NCBI GenBank assembly: GCA_038093975.1
Contig: JBBPTG010000122.1
Coordinates: forward strand, 1 to 64,000
Reading direction: 5' to 3'
Source: Chalciporus piperatus
Taxonomy: Eukaryota > Basidiomycota > Agaricomycetes > Boletales > Boletaceae
Length of the DNA: 64,000 nt
Below the pieces are notes generated by a model that was not told the origin of the DNA, did no database searches, and saw only the letters and a list, made by a program, of their open reading frames with translations. Each line of letters opens with the position of its first letter. Positions within the stretch are counted from its first letter, which is position 1. Made by a program: the position numbers and the translations under genes. Of the stretch, positions 24,061 to 39,000 are shown piece after piece.

Positions 24061-27000
24061 AGACGATATTACCCTACGGGAGGATGCATGGGGTCTGCAC
24101 CGCGAGTTGCTGCGCTCTAATCACTTCTCCAGGGTCGGATTCATATCCAATGCTTACTGTTGCACTCCGATATGACACACAAGCCTTATCGTCCTGTTCT
24201 TCAGCATCCCAGACCTAGTCTCCACATGCACACAAGCTCACTAAGATCGATTGGTACGGCCATGGGCAAAATACCAACGATCTGTCCAATGCAGCTAACA
24301 TTAACTGGGAGCGGGGAGAGTCTCTAACCAGGGGCCCAAAATACGTGTGGATACGCACAATTTCTACCCAGTTCCAAATCCCTCGGCGAGGACACGCACT
24401 TTGTGTATGCCATTGCCCACGTCCTCCCAGTCTCCAGGCGAGAAATCGTGCAAGTGAGGAATAGAGACACCCGGCTGAAATTGTCCGAGGCGTTGTGACC
24501 TCTAGGTACGCGATGTCAAAGGTGGCCCTTGATCAAGCCCAGAGTGAATATCTAATCGTCCCATTCTAAATTCCACTCGTCTTTGATTCGCCCGAGGGCT
24601 CGTGGGCTCAACTTGGGCGTCCAGTATCTGTAATGTACCTCCTGGACGTCAGGATCGATACTTTTGCTTCTACTTCACGACAAGGTGAACGAGCGGAGTG
24701 CATCGGCGGGGATTGAGTCGGAGTGTGAAAAAGGCGGCAAAGCCCCTTTGTTTGGCGTGTGTTTGTCGGAAAAGAGAGCAGAGAGGGAAGTGAATGAGTC
24801 CGAGTGTGTTTGCAACGGAACGTCCGACCTTTGTCTCTTTCCTCCTCTCCTTCTCTTCTGCCCTTGCTCGTCGTAGAGCCCGTCGAGCTCAAGGATTTAC
24901 AACGTTAACCACTCGGTTGCATATCTGGTCGGCGAGCAAGGAGACTAGGCGAACAATTCACTACAACAGCAACGAGGAAATAATATCGACCACTCGTAAT
25001 CGACATCTCCAGCGAGACTGGAACACGCAGACGTCTCATTCAAACCATTTTCTCGGTGTAACTCGCTGGTGTGATGAACAGCGATGCGACAGAAGCCGCC
25101 CTTGGTTTGTTAGGTCTTTCTCCCTTGAACGCACCCCAGTCCCATCCAGTCCCACCCCCTCATCACCACGTTGCTCATCCGCATGGACCGACCCTCACTT
25201 CGACCAGTGTCGGCATTGCAATCGATCGAACAAGCGTCCCACATATCGTTCAGTCCCCACTCCCACCTTCGCTCATTCCACTCAAGCGAAAGCAGCCATC
25301 TCCAGCCTTGCCAACGACCTCGACACCCATACCTCACTCTACCCTATCGCCAATAACACCAAGTACTTCGAGAGACACTTTATCTGTCACACCACGACAA
25401 ACCTCTCACCCTCTGGCGAGTTCCTCGACACCTCCCATCAAATCAACGCGACCTCTCCCAAATAACGCACCCACCAAATCATCAGCACCTTCCCAACGAC
25501 ACCCTCAACAACGTCCCTTCTCTCCAAGTCTCTCCACCTCGCTCCCTCCACAAACACCACCAACCCCCCAAATTCAGCTCGCGTCTCCCTCCACGTCGCA
25601 ACACCCTCTTGCTCTGTCCGACGTACCACCACCACCAGACTCGGACGCTATCGCATGTATCTGCGGTTTTACCTTCGATGACGGCTTTTCTATCGCATGT
25701 GACGACTGTTCAAGGTGGTGTCATGCAGCTTGTTTCGGCATCGTGCAAGGTGGCGAGGTACCTGAATTCTGGAAGTGTTGGGTATGCGATCCCACGGTAG
25801 AGGTCGATAAGGAGCGAGCGGTCAAGATCCAAAAAGGGAGATTAAAAGCGATGCGTATGAAGGCGTCACATGGGATCAACGGAGCAGTGCCAGGAGCAAC
25901 GGGTGTCAATGGACTCGGTGGGAACCCGTCATTGGAGGAAGGACCGGGGAAGCCTGTGTCGAGGAGGAAGACGAGTCCGGGTGTAGAAAGAAAGCCAAAG
26001 AGAGGGAGTGCCGTTGCTGCCGCGATTGAGGGCTCTGGGTCCAAGAAAAAAAGACGCGCGTCGATACTTCCCCAAGATTCCTCCTTTCCATCTCCATTGG
26101 GTCCTTCTTCCTCACTTCCTCTCGGGTCCTCAACACAGCCACACATGTTGCCCGCCAGCAGCTCACGGATATCGCATACAAACGGTAATGGTTTGGTCCC
26201 TTCCAGCTCTCATGGCGCACAACCTACGCCAGTCACGTTCCCCCCGGACCATTACCCGAATCCTGCGGTCCATGCCCACTTGCTTCGTGTCGCAAAAGCT
26301 TGGAGAGGTATCACTGCGCTTAATCCACCTTCGCCGCTCATACATCCGCCGCCCAAGACCTATGATGATGGAGGATATGCGAGGGTCGAATCGCAAGGGT
26401 GAGTTTGCCTTTGCTCCATTGTTCCGTGGATGTCGCATATATCCGCGTCATTTTCTTTGTCGGTGCTTATATGCATGCTAACGAAATCGCAGGTACAGCG
26501 ATTGTTATGGATATTCATTGTCTCCTGTCGATAACACAACGCCAGTGATACTGGATGAAAAGGCTGGGGATCTTTGTCTCCCTCGGACAGTCCTACGAAG
26601 CGAACCACCGCTCTCTTCCTCCCATCCGAACTGCCCACCAACATCATACACCCTCGCACATCTTCGTCCCCCATCGCCGCGGTTACATGTTGCTCCAGAT
26701 CCAAATCCCTTCTCACATACTACTACGTATCCTTACCCATCACCTCCTATATCAAATTATATGTCCCCCACTGTACCTGTCTCCTCCCATCCACCGCCTT
26801 ACACCAAATCCCCTCTGACACCTTCCACGAACACTGTTCAATCCTACAACGCGAATGACACGATCCCAGCCAGTACCCTCCTAGCTCCCTATACCGCAAC
26901 GATCGTCCCATCATCTGCGTACCTGGCCGACCCATTAAACGGGTACGCTCATCTTGGGATGGGAAAACCTCAGGTGAGGCTTGTAGGAGGTGGATGGGGA

Positions 27001-30000
27001 GTCGGATTGGATGCGAGAGGCGTTGGAGGGGTCGTCGATCCATCTGAATCGGATAAGAAAGCGAACGGGGTCGATGTTGGGAAAGAGGATGAGAGGAACA
27101 TGAATGGGAAAGGGAAGTGGGCGAGGTGTGGGTGTTGGCCGAACGCGGTTGTGAGGCCTGTTATTTGTCGTGGGACGAAGCGGGGAGAGTGTAAGAAGGG
27201 GAAAGGGAAGTGGCATAAAGTTGATTGTCCCAAGGCGACGGCTATGGACCCCGATCCCAAAGACAGCGGTTTGTCACGACCGGTGAACGGCGATTGCTCG
27301 TCTGCGTCCACGTCTCTGCCCCATACATCGACATCTAGTTCTCCACGGGCACGGCATACGGACGATTCATCAGATCAAGATGACCCGGCGTCGACGTCCG
27401 AGTCGGATGCGGACCCGACGACGCTTTCGTTTGCGTTGTTTGCGTTGAGGGATTTGAGAGCGGACGAAGAGATTGTGTTGGGTTGGGAATGGGACGACGG
27501 GCATGCGGTTCATATGTTGCCTGCGTTGATGGAGAGTCCTGGGATGTTTGGGTGAGTGCTTGCCATTTCGCCTGTTTTTGTGTTTGACGCACTACGGTTG
27601 CTGACGCGTTGATGTCCTATTTCGTTGGCGCCCGAATTTTTGCAGCTCAGCGCACCTACATCATCTCCGCGCTCAATTCACCTCGATCCTACACGCGCTC
27701 AGTAGTACGTTCACGACGTGCGCTTGCGGTTCTTCGACACGAGATTGCGCGGTACGTGTCATGGAGAGGGTCGTCGAAGGACGGTGGCCTTGGCCTGGTG
27801 GAGAGATGACGCCCGAAGGCTCGGAAGAGGAGGATTCGTCAGAAGAGGCCGATGGTGCTAGTGAGGAGTGGGAAGAAGGGGATGATGAAGTGGACGTTGA
27901 AGGGGATGGGGAGACGGTTGGACATGGGCATCGACATGGGCATGGGAATCGGAATCGGAATCGGAATCGAGGACTGGGTGTGGACGTCGATGTGGATATC
28001 GAGATGGATGGACCGATCGAGGTGGACGGGAGTGGGGGTGGGATGGGGATGGGGAGACGGTTGAAGAGGGGCAAGGTGAGGAAGAAGAAGGTGAAAGTGC
28101 GGGATGGGGAACCAAGCGCGTCTGGATCGGGGTCTGGGTGGGGGTCGACTTCTCAATTGAAATCCGAGGCGCACTCGAATTCGAATTCGAAAAAGGTGGT
28201 GGATCTGGGTCCGTTGGTGGGTGTCAAGCGCGGGTTTAGGACGAGGGAGAAGGCGCCGTTGAGTGGGGGTTGGTGTGGTGTGGAGGTCGTGCCGTCGAGT
28301 TTGGGGGCGTTTCCGGAGGTTGGGGCTGAGGATGGGTATGGGGGTGGTGGCAAGGGGAAGGAAAAGGAAAAGGCAGCGGAAGTTGACGGTGAGTTGGTTG
28401 TTGGTTTTTTCTGCGGCGTGGTGGTGTTGTCTTTTTGGTGGCTTGCGCTCGCGTTCGTTGCCACTGTGTTGTTGTGTGGCCAATTTTGGGGCCCACGCTT
28501 GTTTGTGTTTCTTCTGGGCGTAGCGCTGATGGGCTTTTTGTCTTGCTGTCAGGAACGAGCGTTACAGACAAGGATGATATGGACGTCGACAATCCTACAT
28601 CGTTGCCACCTCGTATGCGCAAAACATGGTCGCAACGTCTTGCCAGCGAAAACGATCCACCGCAACGTGATCATTCCAACCGGGCCGACTCTTTGGGATC
28701 TCATGGTCGATGGCGGAGCCCACCTACTGCGAACGCTGATAGTCCATCATCTGTTTCTGGTGTGGCGGAAGGAAGCGATCGTCGGAGGGGTGGTTCGAAG
28801 CAGGGTGTGGGTGTGAATGGGGTTGCGGATGGAGATGGAGAGGACGGTGCGGACGGACATGAGACGGAGTTTGATACGGAGACAGAGGCGGATGGGATTG
28901 ATGGTGAGTGATGCTTTGCCATACTTGTTAATCGAGTTGTGGATGTGGATACTGACTGCCTTTTTTTATCTGTGGAATAGATACACGACAAATGCCACCT
29001 CCACCGATGCCGGCGTCTCTTGATCCTACGACTGTCTCTTCGCTCGCTCATGCTCAAGGCTATGGAGGGAGAAGTTCGTCTCCGAGGGGTTCTGGGCAGT
29101 GGGATAGGAACGGGGTGTCTGCGACATCTTCGAGGTCGAGTCAACTCATAGGTCCAGGCACTCATCCGGTGACGCCAGTACCTCCTCAAGCGTCCTCGAC
29201 ACGGTCGCAAGTCCAGCATAACAATCCGTCGTCCATCACGTCACATCCTGGAGCATCAATACCACCCCACACACCCTTGGTTCCCAGCGTGTCGCCGTCT
29301 GCCCCGTTCTCGAAGCTCTCGCTACATTCCCCCGATGCATCCACGTCACAAATGTCTGTGTTGTTCAGTTCTTCGGACAGCGCTATGTTTTCTCCCGTCT
29401 CTGCCTCGTCACCACGACTATCTTTATCTCATCAGCGCGTCTTCTCGCCTCCACCTCATCGACCTTCCAAACCTCTTCACGTGCATCCGCAAAACGAATT
29501 ACCCTCACTTTCCGCGTCTTTGGCTGCACCAGTGGTGACGATTCACTCTCCTGATGGTACGCGCGACACGCCTGCCGAGGCCCAGTATCAACAACCTTAT
29601 CGCTCTTCACCCGAGTCACTACCCGCCCCCGAACGTGACGTCAACGTCAATGATGCTGCAGTTTCGGATTCCCCAGACACGGAGAAGAAGCGAGCTGTGA
29701 GTGATGGGGAGACGTCCCGGGTGAGGTTCGCCTCGCCGGAGGTGTTGAGCGGGTTGCCTCGGTTAAGAGGGAGAGACAAGGTGGAGAGTATGGCAATTGT
29801 GGATGTCGATAGGGGTGTGACGGACGGCGTCGAGGAGACTGGAACAGTCTGCGAGCAAGTCCAGGAGGTGCAGACGACGGATGGCGACGGGATGGATGTC
29901 GACGTTGCTGTTGTTTCGACGCCCGGGACGAATGGGTTGGATCACGCGGACGAACATACTCCTGGTTCTCCGCGCTCTCGGCCTCCATTAGGACCACCTG

Positions 30001-33000
30001 AAGAGACAGAGACAGAGAGAGCTGCCACGCCCGAAACCCGATCATCGCCTCTCTCCTCGGAGCCACACCACTCTGCAGGTGAAACACCTCCTCCGTCAGC
30101 CAACTCAATGGCTGTCGAACTGGAGCCGACGCAGCCGCAGCCCCCACGCGAACCCTCACCCCCGCCACCCCCAAAAGTCAAGATGTCACTCAAAGACTTT
30201 GCGCTACGTAAGAAAAAGCAACGGGAAGAGGAAAAGGCTGCCAAGGGTTTAATTTCGCCTGCCACCCCCGATGATGGCTCCGCTCTGCCACCGAGCCCAG
30301 GCGTCGACTCGCAATGCGATCTCAATCCAGGCGACAATACCACCGTCGTACAGAATGCGGATTCCAACTCCAGCTCCAGCACGCTCGCCAATGGGCACAG
30401 CCACGATGTGGAGATGCAAGACGTCACGAAGACGCCGGCTATACGTGTACACGTGATTGAGACTGAGGTGGGTCAGGATAGGGATGACAGCGTTGATGTC
30501 GAGGAAGAGAAGCCCGTGGTGGCAGAGGAGAAAGTGTCTTCGCAGGCACAGCCTCCTTCCATCCTCGAAATGACCCCGGTTTCAGAGGACACGAAGACAT
30601 CGCCGCGCCCACCAAGTCCTTCGCCACGCGTTTCAGACGAAGGAAATGACACGGACCCGGACCCGGACCAAATCCCGATGGAGGCTGACAGCGAGGACAC
30701 GGTGACGCTCACTGCCAAAATAGAAGTCATGGAATCGGTTGTGCCTAAGGGGCTTATTGGCGCTGACCTTACTACGGATGATGTGATCCCTGTTCCAGAC
30801 CCTTTGCAGTTGACGGCCGAAGCTGGCGAGCGCAACCGGACCCAGGTGTCTGTACCTGTCTCCGTTCCTGTGATATCTCTTTCGACTCCGTCTTCTACCT
30901 CGAATTCGACTTCGACGTCTGCGTCAGCTGTCGCCTCTCGTGCAAATTCGATTGGCATCTCTGTTTCCGCCTCCCCTAATCCTAATGCACCCTCGCACGC
31001 ACATGTCTCCACCTCATCGTCGAACATTCCAATCTCCCGCAGACCGTCACACGAGGACGGAGAGATTCCTAGTTCCACTCTGTCAAAAACGTACCTACCG
31101 CGATCACACACGCCTCCTACACAACCGCGCTCATTCCACGCGGTCCATCCTCCATCACCGAACTTTGGGCCTACCTCGGTCTCGTCTACTCCTGTTCCGC
31201 GTCGACCGGCGCCTCCACTCTCTCGTTCACCTTTGTCGAACGCCACCGGACCTGCACCGACGCCGATAGCTTCACGACCGCTCCCCAGTGGGCCACGCGC
31301 TTTGAGGGCAAGTATGAGCCAGGCAACACATCCACCACCTTATGCATCAGCTCGGTCGCCGTATGCGGGTTCTCAATACATTCCACGGGGCCCGTCTGCC
31401 GACCGTGAACGGATGGATTGGGATCGTGATAGACAATGGGCTGCATCGTCGAGGTCTCGAGGGAGAGCTGGAAGTAATGGATGGGGAAGGTGATAATATG
31501 TTTGGGATGGGACACTGGTGTTGGTGTTTATTCTTTCCTGCTTTTTTTTCTGCTGTGATATGAATCCGCTATCGATTCAGACTCTCTCTTTTTTTCCCTC
31601 TGTTTTACTGCTCATTCCCCTCTCTCTCTCTATTTTTTCTTTCGGTCCTTCTTTCTCTTGATCATTATTGCTTTTTTTTTGTTCCCTCTTCGTCATCCTC
31701 TTCGGTTGTTTGTGAATTATAAGAAGTGGCATAAGAAATGTTCAACTCCCTGTACGTTTGGAGTGGTTCGTGAGGTCGAGCAGAAGTTGGTCGTACCCAC
31801 ATAATCTTATCTTGCTAATATTGTATCGCTCGCACTTTCTTTCAATACATACCGCATCCAAAAGGCCGACCGGCAGCCTGCAGGGGGGGAACCATGTGAG
31901 AGTTTGGGCACGTCCTTGAACTCACCTCTCACGACGTCTAGTGTGTGATAATCACCGTTTGCAGAATCGCATCGATCGCTTCCATGTCGTGCCACCTTAA
32001 AACATCTTTCATGAAATTTCTTACAAGAAAAGAGTCATAGATCAAAGAAATGACTACAAGTTCACGAATCGGTACCCCTGTATACGTGTACCCGGTCGTT
32101 CCTGGGGTGAAATCTGTAAAACGTTGGGCCCGATCAATCACGTCTACTACCTATCACTCGTTGCTCAGTGAGAGTGTGTGTTTCTTGGTCTTCATTTGGA
32201 AAGTTGAATGGAGTCGGTACCTTTGGGAATGTCAAAGTCAGCACTGTGTTTCTTTTACTGAGTGCGTTATGAATGTTCAGAACCCCCGGAGCGTATAAAG
32301 TTCTCCACCGATTGATAGATCACACCTATAGACTAGGTGGCGGCCGTAGCCGCCTATCACCTTGCTTGCATTGCTCAGTAGTAATACACTTGTGTGAATA
32401 CGGCAAGTGGGAGAGAGAGGAAAAATAGAATCAGCTTCGCAGTCCATGATGGATCTGTTTCGAGACCTACATCAATCCCCCCTAAAAGTTGATACTGACG
32501 CCAACGAATTCGATTGCGCTGATAAGCAATGATCTGAATTCCGGTGATAGGAAAAATACGGAGTTTTTGCTTATCTGTTGGACGAACGCACCAAGGTCAA
32601 TGACCCTGCAAGCAAGGTGATTATTAAACCTTTCGGAGTCTGAAATGGAAGATCAGACATTATTCCCTAGACGTTTCTAACTTGTCCGCTCGTCGTCGTC
32701 GCCCAAGGATGTTGTCCATCGCCAGAACCGTCCTGAGGCCGATCCTCTCCCGCGCATTTGCTGCACCTCGCAGTGTCGCTTCAATTCACACTCTTCCAGA
32801 CTTGCCTTACGCGTACAATGTGTCCATCCATACAGAATATTCTAAGACACATGTCTAGGCTCTCGAAAGTTCAATGGCGGAGCCAAGGATTTGGATTCGT
32901 TCAGTACCAATGTAGGGAGCGTGAGGTGACCGTGCATGGGCAGGACACATTAATCACTCCCTCTTCTGGACGAACTTGTTGTTTCCCGTGGAAAAGGACG

Positions 33001-36000
33001 GCGGAAAGCTTGAGGATGGCCCTCTCGAAAGCAGGCACTCGAACGGATGTAGGGCTCCATAGAGGAGTTCAAAAAAAAAGTCAATGCAACCACCGCTGAT
33101 ATCCAGGGCAGTGGGTGGGGTTGGCTCGTGTCCCTGACCCTTGACCAGGGGACTTCGTTCATTTCGATGCAGACGTTTGACACCGTGGTAACCTGTCTTG
33201 GGAGAGGGTCCAGACTCCAATGCTGCACGGCTAGTCCTCCGAGTATTCCTCCAGTCGATACCATTCAATGAGATGGTGCGTTTTGATTGCATCTTGGCCA
33301 CCGGGGAACGTACTGAGCGCACACGGCTGTGCAGGTGCGCCCGGGGATTCTATGGCACAAACCTCGTATGTGGCCGTGCAAGACAAGATAACCGATTTGC
33401 TTCAATGCATTTCAATCATTCGTTCCTGCACATGTATTCCCAATCCCCCGCCCTGACGTCCGCAATCGGTCGTGTCGTGGCCAAGATGAGTCCTGTCCTG
33501 TCGCAGGCATGTGGGCAATGCAGCCCGTTTCGGCAGCCTGCAAGGGCTTGCCAAAAAAAGAGCTGTATCCCCTGTACATCGGCGTGTTGCCAACCCCGAC
33601 GTGTGGTACCACCTGAATGTCATATGGCTGGGACAAACTCGACCAGGGGAATATGGCTTGTTCGCTCAGCTATAAAAGTTCCTCCTTTCAAGAGATACAA
33701 TCCACCTCTCAGGAGCACTTGATCCACCCCGCCGTAGGTATTCACGATTCCGTACCGATCTCGAGACAACGTTAGCTAACGCGAGGGCACCTAGGTGTCG
33801 TCTCTTGAACCGTGAAGAGGTATAATCCGCCTTTAGGAAGTACTCGATCCGCACCACCGTATGTATTCACGATTCCGCACCGATCTCGAGACAATGTTGG
33901 CTAACGTTCACTGAAGCTAAGATGCAGAGAGCCTTGGAAGCCTTGGTCAACAGGGTTGTCAAAGAAGACGAGATTTGGAGAAAGCTTGCCTACCCCACCG
34001 TCCGCCGTGGCACGACAGCTTTCCCCAAAAACCCGGTCGAACAGCAACGACTCGGTGTCCGCCTCGACTACGACGGGGTGATCACGATGGATGACACCGA
34101 GTACCACAAGTACCAGGTGCAGCCCAACGCTGGGGCCGACATACCCTCGGCGGTCAAGGATTGGAGGGATAAGCACCGCGGCACTCACGCCGTCATAGCG
34201 AATGTGTACGTGAAGAAGGATGGTACTCGGGAGGATGTCGAAGAAGGCCTGAAAGATCTGCCGGAAGTGTGGAAAGAATGATTTGGAAGCGAAAGGTGCT
34301 GGCGAAATGGCAAAATGTGGCATAACTATTTCGAATGTAACTACGAATGATTGATGATTGTGGACCTGGCAAAGCTACTAGCGTACTACGTAGACACGAT
34401 TCCTCCCGCAACCAACAAGTCCAGTCCTTCGCGTTCCGGCTCCCACCAGAAGCTCTATCTAAGACCGAGATGAATCCTCAACAAAGCCTGTTGACGGAGA
34501 ACCCTTCGTAACCGCTTCCAATTCGTTGAAGTCGGAGAGCTGGCCCTCCGGTACCTCATTTCCATCCACTGGCTCGATATCCGGATCAATTGCCTGTTCA
34601 GACTTACCGCCCACTGCCTGGGTGGGTCGCCAAGCAAAAAAGGCCATGCAGCCTCTGCTGGCTGGTTTCTTACATTTGATCCACGTATAAAATTGGCATG
34701 CCATGTCTTGGGAGCGCAAGGCTCTCCCTGCGTTCACTCCACTTCTCCTTCTCGAGCTCCATCGCTACCCCGACCTGTTGGCCGCTACGTCGGGCGTTCT
34801 CCATCATGGCGCATTCTCGTAACGACCTTTTTGACTACACGTCAGGGCGGTGGATGTAAGTCTCATACATGTTGTTCTGTGGGGTACCCGTAACTTTGCA
34901 TGTCCAGCATCAACGATGCCCTTCGCCACGCAGAGCGCAGACGTGTCTTCAACGTCGATGGACTATGTCGACTTGCAGCGCAGTCTGTCGATCGGAGTCT
35001 TGATGATGTCGTCGACCTGAAAAAACTCGCCGAGGGCGGGTTTAATCGTACCTTCCTCATCACCATGTGCGATGGCTTCCAAATGGTGGCGCGTATCCCG
35101 TACCCGGCTACGATTCCCAAGTACTTCGCTGTCGCCAGTGAAGTGGCTACTATGGCCTTACTCCGTTCCTCTGGGCTGCCTATACCTCAGGTATACGGAT
35201 ATTCGCCTGCGCCGAACAATGCAGCAGAGACCGAATATATCTTCATGGAATTCCTACAAGGCACCAAGTTAAGCGACATATGGTTTGAGCTAGGGGAAGG
35301 GGAAATCATCTCAGTCTGTCGCCAGCTTGTTGAACTCGAGTCGAAGATGATGTCGATTACTTTCCCGGCGGGCGGAAGCCTATACTATGCAAAAGACTTG
35401 GAGAAGGTGATCGGGAGGCCGGGCATCCCGCTAGATGACGCGTGTTTCTGCGTCGGTCCAGATACAAGATTGCCTCTGTGGTATGGCAGGAGATCACAGC
35501 TCGACGTAGGTCGAGGACCATGTAGGCCGCTCTCTGCCTTTTCTTTCCCATTACTCCCTTAAACTAACTGGTAACCATAGATGAAAGCGCCGAAACAGCG
35601 CTCGTAGGAGCAGCCGACAAGGAACTGGCTTATCTGGAGCAGTTTGGTCGTCCGCTGTTGCCGTTCCAGCGCGTGAGGAGGGAAGGTTACAGGTACCAGG
35701 AGCAGCCACCGTCGGATCACATCGAGAACCTAAACCGCTATCTCCTCATCGCGTCGTCACTCATCCCCAGGAACCCGGCCCTCGGCCGTTTCAGCATCCG
35801 CCATCCCGACCTCCAGCAGGGCAATATCATCGTCTCGAGGTCGCCCGACTCCAACTTGCACGTCGTCGGCCTGTTCGACTGGCAACACACCTCGATCCTG
35901 CCCCCGTTTCTCCTTGCCGGTATACCCGAACGCCTCCAGAACTACGATGATCCTGTCTCGCAATCTATGACGCGGCCTTGGCTACCGGAGAATTTGGATG

Positions 36001-39000
36001 ACTTGGACGAAACCGAGCAAAGCCGCGAGAAGGAACTCTTCCGTCGCCGCCTCGTTCATTACCACTACGTCAAAAACACAGAGGAGTGCAACGCGCTCCA
36101 TTACGCGGCATTGACGGATCCCATGGGCGTGCTCTGCCGCCGCCTCTTCTGCCACGCCAGTGACCCGTGGGAGGGCGAAACTCTCGCGCTGAAAGTTGCG
36201 CTGATAGAGGCAACCGAGAACTGGGAGACACTTACGGGGGGAGGCGCGCCGTGTCCTGTTGTGTTCGACGCCGAGGACGTACGCGAAACGATGGCGCTGG
36301 ATGAAGTGCAGAGAGGAGCGGACGAGACTCTAGAGAGGTGCCGGAACATGATCGGCTTTGGGCCGGAGGGCTGGGTGCCCACCGAGCACTACGAGGAGGC
36401 CATGGCATTCAGCAAGCAGCTGAAGGAGAATTCATTGGCGGAGGCCAGGTCGGACGAGGAGCGGGCTGAGATCACGGCGCACTGGATTTTGGACGACATG
36501 GACGAAGTGAAATACATGTAATGAATCGAGCTAGATATTCCGCCGTGTTGTATCTTGTCTGCTGTGTTTAGAGCCCCCATCCCATCCTGTTCGCAGTAGG
36601 AGAGAGAAATAATATCAGCAGGAAACTTCTTGTCGAGGAGGAATCTGTCGACGCCGCCGTCGTTTCGCTTCCCAACCAGTACCCCTGTATACGTGTAGGT
36701 TGTTCCTGGAGTGAAAATCTGTAGAATGCTGAGCCCGATCAATCACGTCTACCCACCACTCAGTGAGAATGTGTTTCTTGATCACGGCCGGGGTCGGAGG
36801 CAGATCCTGAAGCCGGTACCTTTGGGAGCCATACATGGTGTCCAAGCCCGCAGTGTGTTCCTTTTACTGTTATGAATGAACCCTCGACCATATAAAGTTC
36901 TCCATCAAGCGTCCATGTCATCTCGGTCAGGGGGATATGACAGATTATTACCTAGATTATTATTACTCCGAATGGTTATCAGACCATACTGGGACATATT
37001 AGGGTAATTAGATAATTCGTTAAACCTTTCGGAGTGTGTGTGGTAAGATAGGGCTCATGCAGATTCAACCAAGCTTACTAAGCAAACGGTGACACTTTGG
37101 CAGTAAATGCGTGACGGAGACAATGTAGGCACAAAGGCTAGTTAGCAACTCCGAGGACAGACAAAGTAAGACGGATGGTTGCTGAAGACAGTGTAAAGCA
37201 CCAACTCTTCCGTTGTAAAATATTTTTTGCGAGTGTGAATGGATATCAGTAGCATTTACGAGTGTTACAGAGAATAATAATTGAGAGCGAGGTGCCCGAC
37301 GCCCCCCCGGAGGATATCCCGCAAGCCCGTAACCGCCGACCAACACGGACCATGCCTAGATCATCCAAAAAAATACGCACAGCCGTGCAAAACTTTGGGC
37401 CATATGCACAAAAAAGGTCTGTTAGATGTGCAGAAGGAAACAAGGAGAACACAGTGAGTCATTCACCCGAATGTCGTGTACCGCACCTCCTGACCTCAGG
37501 GGCGGCCCGGGTAGTCCCCAGACATAGCTACAGCAGGGACTGATGTACTTGACGAGTGTGCCTTGGACAATTCATCAGCTTCGAATGTCTCAGGACGAGA
37601 AAACCATACCACACCACAACGAGCAAGTCATCCGCTAGCTGTGGTCACGCCCGGGAACACAAACAAGGAGGCGCAGCCACACGTTGAACGACCGCTCGAG
37701 TCGAGGAGCACGGTTACCACCCCGTCAACACCCCGTCACGCAAGCAATAGAATACCTGCCAATGGCCCGGGAGTGGGTGAATATCTCGACCATGAGTCAG
37801 ATAGTGACCTCGGAAGTGATGCAGGCTTGGACCTTGATGGACCTGGTGCAAGAGAGGGGTTAGATGAAGACTTGGACAACATCGAGTATGCGACGGAGCT
37901 TGCCCGTGCTACCTACGACACACAAAAACTCCCGCCCACGAAACCTGCTGTTGAGAAGGCACTGGATGATATCAAACTCCTTCTCAAGCCGAAAAGAAAG
38001 AGTGGAAGTGGTCACCATTGGGGGGAATTCCCGCCGGTCCTTCGGGAACGTCTGGAACACATGCGGATGTTGTTTTGGACCTTCCTGGACCAAACAAAGG
38101 TTGCGGACAATCACGCGGAACCCTGTGGGCCACACTGGATGTCAGCATCCTTGGTGGTTGCGCGGTCGTATGAAAAGGGACCTCACCATGCACGTCAGCT
38201 GCGTGCCTGGGCAAAAGCATACATCGAAGATCGGGATGACCTTCCGTTCGACCTACACGGCGCTTCGAACATATCGAAACTCGATGACGAGGAACTTGCA
38301 TCCGAGCTTCACACGCACCTGCAGTCTGTTGGAAAATTTGTCAAAGCCGCTGACTTGGTGCATTACCTGTCAGATGTGCATGTCCAGAGACGTTTCGGGT
38401 TGAAATCAACAATCTCGGTTGCCACGGCAAAACGGTGGATGAATACACTCGGGTATCGTTGGAGACGTGATCACCGTGGGCAATATGTGGACGGACACGA
38501 ACGAGGGGATGTTGTGAAGTATCGCCAACAGGCTTTCATTCCTAAAATGATGGAACATCAGTCACGCACCCGAAAATGGGCAAAAGATGGGACATCTTTG
38601 GAACTCACCTTAGCATCGCACGAACGACCAGTTGTGGAGTGGTTCCATGACGAAGTCACCTTCTACGCAAATGATCGTCGACATTCGGGATGGAAACATG
38701 TAGACGCCGGCTCTGATCCACGTCCCAAAGGCGAAGGAGCATCAATAATGGTTTCAGACTTCGTTTCGGCTGATTACGGTTGGCTACGCTCACCAGACGG
38801 GACCGAGAACGCGCGGGTGATTTTCAAGGCTGGCAAAAATCGTGACGGGTGGTTCACCAACCAGGATATTCTTGAACAGACGTCGCGTGCAATGGATCTC
38901 CTCGCAAAATACTATCCCGAATCAGATCATGTATTCATCTTCGACAACGCACCAACGCACCTTAAACGAGCTGAAGATGCTCTATCTGCCCGTCGTATGC